64,000 nucleotides of DNA from JACVRW01 sp963765135 (GTDB lineage Bacteria; Actinomycetota; Thermoleophilia; Solirubrobacterales; Thermoleophilaceae), in NCBI GenBank assembly GCA_963765135.1, contig CAVXUX010000002.1:930001-994000 (forward strand). Direction: 5' to 3'. The notes under the pieces were generated by a model that was given only the letters and a program-made list of their open reading frames with translations, ran no database searches and had not been told where the DNA came from. Below are positions 58,042-64,000 of this stretch, piece by piece. Each line of letters begins with the position of its first letter. Position 1 is the stretch's first letter. A program made the translations under genes and the position numbers.

Positions 58042-59032
58042 GTGACCCGCACCTGGCAGGAGCTGTTCGTCACCGGCGAGGACATCCCGCCGCCGGCCGA
58101 GCCCGACGGAGAGCCCGAGCGCCGCGGGTTCTTCCGGCGCCTGCGCGAGAACATGTCGAAGACGCGCCAGGCGCTCGGCGCCGAGCTGCAGGCGACCGTC
58201 TTCCAGTCGCTCGACGACGAGGCCTTCGAGCACCTCGAGGAGGCGCTGATCTACGCGGACGTCGGCGCTCCCACGACCGCGGCGATCGTCGAGCGGCTCG
58301 AGCGCGAGGTGGAGGAGGGCTCGGTGGCCGACGGCGAGGACCTCGCCCGGCGCCTGCGCGAGCTGCTCGCCGACACCGCCCGGCTCGAGGGCGACACGAT
58401 CCCCCTGACCGAGCACCCGACGGTGATCCTCGTCGTGGGGGTCAACGGCACGCGGCAAGACCACGACGATCGGCAAGATCGCGTGGCACCTCCAGCAGGA
58501 GCTGGGCCGCTCGGTCCTGCTGGCGGCCGCCGACACCTTCCGCGCGGCGGCGGCCGAGCAGCTGACGCTCTGGGCCGAGCGCGCCGGGTGCGAGATCGTG
58601 CGCGGCGCCGAGGGATCGGATCCGGGCGCGGTCGCCTTCGACGCGATCGAGGCGGCGAGGGCGCGCGGGCACGACGTGGTCCTGATCGACACCGCCGGCC
58701 GGCTCCACACCCAGCAGCACCTGATGGACGAGCTGCGCAAGGTGCGCAAGGTGATCGACCGCCAGGCGCCCGGCGCGCCGCACGAGACGCTGCTCACGAT
58801 CGACGCCACCACCGGCCAGAACGGGCTGCGCCAGGCGCTGCTGTTCCGCGAGGCGGTGGACGTGACCGGCATCGTGCTGACCAAGCTCGACGGAACCGCG
58901 AAGGGCGGCATCGCGCTCGCGATCGCCCAGGAGCTGGGCGTGCCGGTCAAGCTGATCGGCATCGGCGAGGCGCTCGAGGACCTGCGCCCGTTCGACCCCG
59001 ACGACTTCGCCCGCGCGATAATCGAGCCGTGA
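58042..59032 (+). CDS. ftsY: Signal recognition particle receptor FtsY (frame broken once)
   Basis: The short N-terminal A-like segment with FFRRLRENMSKTRQALG precedes the N domain and the SRP-GTPase G domain. After repair near 58453 the P-loop reads GVNGTGKTTTIGKIAWHL, followed by ADTFRAAAAEQL, LIDTAGRLHTQQHLMDELRKV and LTKLDGTAKGG. FtsY docks SRP-bound ribosomes at the membrane and pairs with Ffh at 62993. The starting GTG is 10 bases after the smc stop. The acidic A domain is short, as in many Gram-positives. Confidence 0.95.
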
Positions 59033-60137
59033 GCGGGCACGGCGACGGGACGCGGGTGGTGCGCGCCGGCATGCCGGAGGCCGCGCAGGGCGAGCCGTTC
59101 ATGCCCGGCCCCGTGCTCGCCGGGCCGTTCCACCTGCAGGGCGACGTCGCCAGCTCGGATTGGCTCTACACGCGCTACGGCAATCCCGGCTGGGCCCGCT
59201 ACGAGGCGGCGCTGGCCGAGCTCGAGGGCGGGGAGGTGGTGCTGTTCGCGTCGGGCATGGCCGCCGCCACGGCGCTGCTGCTCACGAGCCTGCCGCCCGG
59301 CTCGGCGATCGCGATGGACCACCACTGCTACATGGGCGTGCGGCATTTCGCCGCGGCGCATCTCGAGCCGCACGGCGTGGAGGTGCGGCTGGCCCCGCCG
59401 GCCGAGCTCGCCGAGCGCGCTCCAGGGAGCGGCGATGCTCTGGCTCGAATCGCCGTCGAACCCGATGCTCGAGGTCTACGACGTCGCCTCGCTGGCGGAC
59501 GCCGCGCGCGCGGCCGGCGCGCTGTGCGTGGTCGACAACACCACCGCCGGCCCGCTCTACCAGAAGGCGCTCGACCTGGGCGCGGACTTCGCCCTGACGA
59601 GCGCGACCAAGCACCTGTCGGGCCACTCGGACCTGATGCTCGGCTACGTGTCCACGCGCGACGCCGAGCGCGCCCAGGCGCTGCGCGACTGGCGCACGAA
59701 GACCGGCTCGATCGCCGGTCCGTTCGAGGTCTGGCTCGCCCACCGCTCGCTCGCGACCTACGCGCTGCGGCTCGAGCGCGGCAGCGCCAACGCGCTGGCG
59801 CTCGCCGAGATGCTGTCCGCTCGTGACGACGTGACCGACGTGCGCTATCCGGGCCTGCCCGGCGACCCCGGGCACGAGATCGCCCGCCAGCAGATGCGCG
59901 GCTTCGGGACGATCGTGAGGCTTCGACGTGGGCAGCCGCGAGCGCGCCGAGCGGTTCCTCGCGAGCTGCGAGCTGGTCACCGAGGCGTCCAGCTTCGGCG
60001 GCGTGATCACGACCGCCGAGCGGCGCGGGCGCTGGGGTGGCGACGACGTGTCCGAGGGCTTCATCCGCCTGTCCGCCGGCTGCGAGGACACCGCCGACCT
60101 GGTCGCGGACCTGGAGCGCGCGCTCGCCGCGGCGTGA
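59029..60137 (+). CDS. Cys/Met-metabolism PLP enzyme, cystathionine gamma-lyase/synthase-like (frame broken twice)
   Basis: The protein has TRYGNPGWARYEAALAELEG with the PLP-phosphate loop FASGMAAATALLL, and LWLESPSNPMLEVYD and VVDNTTAGPLYQKALDLG with the PLP Asp. The Schiff-base lysine sits in LTSATKHLSGHSDLMLGYVS. It ends FIRLSAGCEDTADLVADLERA, as usual. This is the MetB/CGL group that makes or breaks C-S bonds; side reactions cannot be separated by sequence. Breaks near 59425 and 59921 are of the extra-base kind. The GTG overlaps the ftsY stop, and the next gene overlaps its stop. Confidence 0.88.
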
Positions 60138-60876
60138 CCCTGCTCGTCACCGGCGCCAGCGGCTACCTCGGGAGCGAGCTGCTGCGCCGGACGGAGGCAG
60201 TCGGCATCTCGTCGGCCGACGTGGACATCCGGGACGCCGGCGCGGTCCGGGCGCTGTTCGAGCGGCTGCGCCCGCAAGCGGTGATCCACACCGCCTACCG
60301 GCGCGACGACCGGACCACCACGTTCGACGGCGCCGTCAACGTCGCCGCGGCGGCGGCGGGCGCCCGGCTCGTGCACCTCTCGACCGACGTGGTCTTCGAC
60401 GGCGAGAAGGGCGCCCCGTACGTCGAGGAGGACGAGCCCACGCCGCTGACCGACTACGGCCGCGCCAAAGCGGACGCCGAGCGGGCCGTGCTGGCGGAGC
60501 ACCCGGGCGCGCTGGTGGTGCGCACGTCGCTGATCTACGGCGGAGCGCGAGCCGGGGCCGCAGGAGCTGCTGGCGGCGGACCCGGACGCCAGCTTCTTCA
60601 CCGACGAGGTGCGCTGCCCGATCCAGGTCGGCGACCTCGCCGACGCCCTGATCGAGCTGGCGGCGACGCGACGTGTCCGGCGTCCTGCACGTGGCCGGGG
60701 CGGATCGGCTCAGCCGCCACGAGTTCGCGGAGCTGCTGGCGGGCCGCGCCGTTCGGGCGGCCACCACGGCGGACGCGGGAGTCGTCAGGCCGCGCGACTG
60801 CTCGCTCGCGATCGACCGAGCACGCGGGCTGCTGCGCACGCGGTTGCGCGGGGCACGTGAAGTGCTGGAGCCCTAG
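60134..60876 (+). CDS. dTDP-4-dehydrorhamnose-reductase-like SDR (frame broken twice)
   Basis: The N-terminus LLVTGASGYLGSELLRR is an NAD(P)-binding Rossmann motif; RLVHLSTDVVFDGEKGAPY and LTDYGRAKADAERAVL supply the STDYVFDG-type region and the catalytic Tyr-x3-Lys. This layout fits RmlD/RfbD, which makes dTDP-rhamnose, and related MAT2B-like proteins. Breaks near 60546 and 60672 each carry one extra base; length is about 246 residues, a little shorter than RmlD. It may link to the envelope glycans, but other rml genes are not in this window. Confidence 0.75.
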
Positions 60877-60887
60877 GATCGGGTGGG

Positions 60888-61313
60888 ATGGACGAGTGGG
60901 TGCTGTGGATGATCGCCGCGGGAGTGCTCGCCGTGGGGGAGATGCTCACGATCAGCTTCTTCATGGGGCCGATCGCCCTTGCGGCGGTCACGGCCGCGAT
61001 CGTCGCCCTTGCCGGCGGCGGCGTTGCGCTCCAGTGGATCGTGTTCACGGTCATGTCGGCCGGGTCCCTCCTGGTGCTGCGGCCGATCGCCCGCCGTCAC
61101 CTGCATATGCCGGCGCAGCTGCGCACCGGCACCGCGGCGCTGGTCGGCTCCACCGCGGTCGTGATCGACCGCGTGGATCGCGACGGCGGTACCGTGCGAC
61201 TGGCGGGCGAGGTGTGGAGCGCCCGCTCATACGACGAGGACCATGCCTTCGAGCCCGGCACGCGGGTCGAGGTGCTCAAGATCGACGGCGCCACGGCGCT
61301 CGTTCACGAATAG
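60888..61313 (+). CDS. NfeD-like membrane protein
   Basis: This 141-residue protein starts MDEWVLWMIAAGVLAVGEML and has two or three membrane helices followed by an OB-fold domain with AQLRTGTAALVGSTAVVIDRV and RVEVLKIDGATALVHE. NfeD proteins of this short type pair with SPFH/stomatin proteins to organise membrane microdomains and quality control. The SPFH gene follows with 13 bases between. Confidence 0.88.
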   Translation: MDEWVLWMIAAGVLAVGEMLTISFFMGPIALAAVTAAIVALAGGGVALQWIVFTVMSAGSLLVLRPIARRHLHMPAQLRTGTAALVGSTAVVIDRVDRDGGTVRLAGEVWSARSYDEDHAFEPGTRVEVLKIDGATALVHE

Positions 61314-61326
61314 CGAAAGGACCCAG

Positions 61327-62211
61327 TTGGCCACCCTGATCGTGCTCATCGTCGTTGCGGTAGTGGTGCTCTTCACCGTCGCCCGCGGCATCCGGATCGT
61401 GCCCCAGGCGCGCGCCGGGATCGTCGAGCGGCTGGGGCGCTACCACCGCACGCTCGACGCCGGGCTGGCGCTGGTCGTGCCCTACGTCGATCGCGTCCGG
61501 CCGCTGCTCGACCTGCGCGAGCAGGTGGTCTCGTTCCCGCCCCAGCCGGTGATCACCGAGGACAACCTCGTGATCCAGATCGACACGGTCATCTACTTCC
61601 AGGTCACCGACCCGAAGGCCGCCTCCTACGAGATCGCGGACTACATCGCCGCGATCGAGCAGCTCACGGTGACGACGCTGCGCAACGTCTGCGGCGGCAT
61701 GACGCTCGAGGACACGCTCACGTCGCGCGACAAGGTCAGCGCGGCGCTGCGGCACGTCCTCGACGAGGCGACTGGCAAGTGGGGCATCCGCGTCAACCGG
61801 GTGGAGCTGAAGGCGGTCGACCCGCCCGCCTCGATCCAGGAGGCGATGGAGAAGCAGATGCGCGCCGAGCGCGACCGCCGCGCCACGATCCTCACCGCGG
61901 AGGGCGTCAAGCAGTCGCAGATCCTCACGGCGGAGGGCGAGAAGCAGAGCGCCATCCTGCGCGCCGAGGGCCAGCGCGAGGCGCAGATCTTGCAGGCCGA
62001 GGGGCAGTCGAAGGCGATCGAGACGGTCTTCGAGGCGATCCACCGCGGCGACGCCGACCCCAAGCTGCTCGCCTACCAGTACCTCCAGGTGCTGCCCCAG
62101 ATCGCGCAGGGCGAGTCGAACAAGGTCTGGATCATCCCGAGCGAGGTAACCCAGGCGCTGGGCAACCTGGGGGCCTTGATCCCCAAGCCGGACAAGCCGC
62201 CGCCGCCCTAG
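61327..62211 (+). CDS. SPFH/stomatin-family protein (QmcA-like)
   Basis: This 294-residue protein starts at TTG (61327) after a good ribosome-binding site GAAAGGA. One N-terminal helix (LIVLIVVAVVVLFTVARG) is followed by the SPFH domain with VPQARAGIVERLGRYHRTL, LREQVVSFPPQPVITEDNLV and GGMTLEDTLTSRDKVSAALR. A coiled-coil tail has repeated EGxxQ(S/A)xILxAEG units. QmcA/stomatin proteins form large rings that support membrane proteases. The gene lies after NfeD, its usual partner. A TAGTG overlap couples it to the next gene. Confidence 0.92.
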   Translation: MATLIVLIVVAVVVLFTVARGIRIVPQARAGIVERLGRYHRTLDAGLALVVPYVDRVRPLLDLREQVVSFPPQPVITEDNLVIQIDTVIYFQVTDPKAASYEIADYIAAIEQLTVTTLRNVCGGMTLEDTLTSRDKVSAALRHVLDEATGKWGIRVNRVELKAVDPPASIQEAMEKQMRAERDRRATILTAEGVKQSQILTAEGEKQSAILRAEGQREAQILQAEGQSKAIETVFEAIHRGDADPKLLAYQYLQVLPQIAQGESNKVWIIPSEVTQALGNLGALIPKPDKPPPP

Positions 62212-62597
62212 TGCCCGGCGGCGAGGAGGTCCTGCGCCGGACCTACGAGGCGCTCACGCGGCGCGACCTCGCGGTGCTCGACGAGCTCGCCGACCCCGAC
62301 TTCGAGATGGACCTCACCGAGCGGGTGCTCAACCCGGCGACCTACCACGGCGCCGAGGGACTGCTGCGGTTCCTGGGGGAGATCGACGAGCTGTGGGCCT
62401 CTATGGACATCGACGTCGAGCGCGTGATCGAGCGCGGCGACGAGGTGCTGGCGGTGCTGATGGTCACGCTGACCGGCCGGGGGAGCGGAGTGGAGATGGA
62501 GAGCCGCATCGCCCAGCGTTGGACGCTGCGCGAAGGGCGGCTGCTGCGGATGAAGCTGTACGGGGACGCCGACGCCGCGGTGGCGGAGTTCGGCTAG
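62211..62597 (+). CDS. SnoaL/NTF2-like small protein
   Basis: The 128-residue protein starts at GTG overlapping the SPFH stop (TAGTG) and reads EEVLRRTYEALTRRDLAVLDE, then NPATYHGAEGLLRFLGEIDEL and LMVTLTGRGSGVEMESRIAQ. The GRGSG-type pattern is shared with the other SnoaL-like proteins of the window. Function unknown. Its stop lies about 2 bases from the convergent cupin gene. Confidence 0.72.
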   Translation: MPGGEEVLRRTYEALTRRDLAVLDELADPDFEMDLTERVLNPATYHGAEGLLRFLGEIDELWASMDIDVERVIERGDEVLAVLMVTLTGRGSGVEMESRIAQRWTLREGRLLRMKLYGDADAAVAEFG

Positions 62598-62958
62598 CCG
62601 TCGTCGCCGGTCGGCACGACCCCGGCCGGCTCGACCATCAGGATCGTCGTGCGCACGGGGCGCGGGTGCGGTGCACGACCCCGCGCGGCACCGTGTACGC
62701 CTGGTGGCGCTCCAGCGTGACGGTGTCGGCGCCCTCGATGTCGATCAGCAGCGTCCCGTCGAGCACCAGGAAGAACTCGTCCTCGACGTCGTGCTTGTGC
62801 CAGTGGAAGTCACCCTCGATCACCCCGAGCCGGACGACCGAGTCGTTGACCTGGGTGAGCGTCTGGTTGAACCAGGGCTCGACCGCGGCGGCCTCCGCGT
62901 CGAGGTCGATGTGGGTGAGGGGATCGAACTTGACGTCGAGGTGGATGTCGTAGGCCAT
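62594..62958 (-). CDS. Cupin-domain protein (frame broken once at the 3' end)
   Basis: The protein begins MAYDIHLDVKFDPLTHIDLD and has the cupin metal motif FHWHKHDVEDEFFLVLDGTLLI split over its first barrel strand (HxH...E) and the second, RHQAYTVPRGVVHRTRAP. In frame it stops at 62638; in another frame the C-terminus continues with VRTTILMVEPAGVVPTGDDG and ends at 62594. The repair near 62663 needs one base more or two fewer, so the end is uncertain. Single-domain cupins of this size are often metal-binding enzymes or mannose-isomerase-like; no more can be said. Confidence 0.7.
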
Positions 62959-62992
62959 GCGCGCCACGCTAGCGCCCACTAGCCTCTGATTT

Positions 62993-64000
62993 GTGTTCGA
63001 CGCGCTCTCCGACCGCCTCCAGGCCGCGCTCGGCGATGTTCGCTCGCGCGGCAAGCTGAGCGAGGACGACGTCAACGCCGCCATGCGCCAGGTGCGCCTG
63101 GCGCTGCTCGAGGCCGACGTCAACTTCAAGGTCGTCAAGCAGTTCACCGCGGCGGTCAAGGAGCGGGCGCTCGGGCAGGACGTGCTCCAGTCGCTCAACC
63201 CCGGCCAGCAGGTGGTCAAGATCGTCTCCGACGAGCTGACCCAGCTGATGGGCGGGTCCGGGCGCGAGCTGGCGATCGCCAAGCCCGGCCCGACCGTGAT
63301 CCTGATGGCCGGCCTGCAGGGCTCGGGCAAGACCACCGCCTGCGGCAAGCTCGCCGTGCACCTGCGCGAGGAGCACGGCATGGACGTGGCGGTGGCGGCG
63401 TGCGACGTGTACCGCCCGGCGGCCGTCGAGCAGCTCATCAAGGTCGGCGGCCAGGCCGGCGCGCACGTGTACGAGCAGGGCACCGGACGCGACCCGGTCG
63501 ACATCGCCGAGTGGGCGCTCGACCAGGCCAAGCGGGATCGTCGCGACGCCCTGATCGTCGACACCAGCGGCCGGCTGCACGTGGACGAGGAGCTCATGAA
63601 GGAGCTCGCCGAGATCAAGAAGCGCACCAAGCCGCACGACGTGCTGCTGGTGGTCGACGCCATGACCGGGCAGGACGCGGTCAACGTGGCCGAGCAGTTC
63701 GCCGAGGTGACGAACTTCGACGGGGTGGTCCTGTCGAAGCTCGACGGCGACTCGCGCGGCGGCGCGGCGCTGTCGGTCAAGGCCGTTACCGGCAAGCCGA
63801 TCCTGTACGCCTCCACCGGCGAGAAGCTGGGCGACTTCGAGCGCTTCCACCCGGACCGGATGGCCCAGCGCATCCTCGGCATGGGCGACGTGATGACGCT
63901 CGTCGAGAAGGCCGAGCGCCAGATGGACGAGCGCCAGGCCGCCGATCTCGAGCGCAAGATCCGCAAGGAGCAGTTCACGCTCGACGACTTCCTCGACCAG
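62993..64000 (+). CDS. ffh: Signal recognition particle protein Ffh (partial, runs off the end)
   Basis: The frame opens at GTG 62993 and stays open to the end of the window, 336 codons. It begins VFDALSDRLQAALGDVRSRG, followed by the N domain and the G domain with LMAGLQGSGKTTACGKLAVHL, ACDVYRPAAVEQL, LIVDTSGRLHVDEELMKELAEI, VVDAMTGQDAVNVAEQF and LSKLDGDSRGGAALSV. The C-terminal Met-rich M domain is beyond the window. Ffh binds signal peptides and 4.5S RNA, and its receptor FtsY is encoded 4 kb upstream. Upstream and divergent lies the cupin gene, 34 bases away. Confidence 0.96.
   Translation, partial: MFDALSDRLQAALGDVRSRGKLSEDDVNAAMRQVRLALLEADVNFKVVKQFTAAVKERALGQDVLQSLNPGQQVVKIVSDELTQLMGGSGRELAIAKPGPTVILMAGLQGSGKTTACGKLAVHLREEHGMDVAVAACDVYRPAAVEQLIKVGGQAGAHVYEQGTGRDPVDIAEWALDQAKRDRRDALIVDTSGRLHVDEELMKELAEIKKRTKPHDVLLVVDAMTGQDAVNVAEQFAEVTNFDGVVLSKLDGDSRGGAALSVKAVTGKPILYASTGEKLGDFERFHPDRMAQRILGMGDVMTLVEKAERQMDERQAADLERKIRKEQFTLDDFLDQ

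Noticed and set aside
44677..58453. Programmed ribosomal frameshifting in fakA, recG, smc and ftsY
   Set aside because: There are too many sites, no shared slippery sequence, and most sites show a simple duplicated base; sequence error is a better explanation.

Overview
The window is about 64 kb of very GC-rich DNA with dense, mostly overlapping genes, many GTG or TTG starts, and no gene-free gap longer than about 190 bases. Protein content (zinc-type L28 and L32, a DivIVA/SepIVA-like coiled coil next to DUF177 and rpmF, an rpmF-plsX-acpP-rnc-smc-ftsY-ffh order, an EttA-type ABC-F ATPase) points to an actinobacterium. The style of the genes suggests a deep-branching lineage such as Thermoleophilia/Solirubrobacterales. 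That placement is inference, because no rRNA gene is present.

Layout. (1) 1-11 kb: end of a thioredoxin-reductase-like gene, malate synthase and ettA (minus), a GCS2-type glutamate-cysteine ligase (plus), then a minus-strand glycolate/lactate operon (permease, glcD, glcE, glcF). GlcDEF would make glyoxylate, which malate synthase condenses with acetyl-CoA. (2) 10.8-14.9 kb: fmt, a zinc-ribbon protein, a molybdopterin oxidoreductase and a thioesterase-like protein. (3) 15-39 kb: a cell-envelope glycan region with a flippase, methyltransferases, a GT2 transferase, several polytopic GT-C/GT39-like transferases, two alkaline-phosphatase-superfamily proteins, an esterase, secreted GH2- and GH6-like proteins, an AglD/LPG-synthase-like membrane protein, a UGM-like flavoprotein, a DMT transporter and a sugar/antibiotic kinase. 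(4) 39-42.6 kb: riboflavin operon ribD-ribE-ribBA-ribH. (5) 43-52 kb: threonine aldolase, rpmB, a FakA/DhaL-type kinase, recG, rsmD, coaD, a SepIVA-like coiled coil, DUF177 and small enzymes. (6) 52.5-64 kb: rpmF-plsX-acpP-rnc-smc-ftsY, a PLP enzyme, an RmlD-like reductase, NfeD and SPFH proteins, and the start of ffh. The last block joins lipid synthesis, ribosome assembly, chromosome condensation and protein targeting.

A caution for every reader: about 44 reading-frame breaks occur in otherwise well-conserved genes, including smc, ftsY and recG. Nearly all are repaired by removing one base, usually a duplicated one; a few need one base added or two removed. I treat them as sequence or assembly errors, and give the coordinates of the whole gene with the breaks listed.

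Most interesting candidates: an RNase III that lacks two of its four metal-binding acidic residues; a GH6-like secreted protein that lacks the catalytic aspartate; a sulfatase-like lipoprotein with Thr at the formylglycine position; a small-membrane-protein/kinase-like methyltransferase/membrane phosphatase trio; a 130-bp nested inverted repeat; and an 18-bp palindrome at the ribD start.
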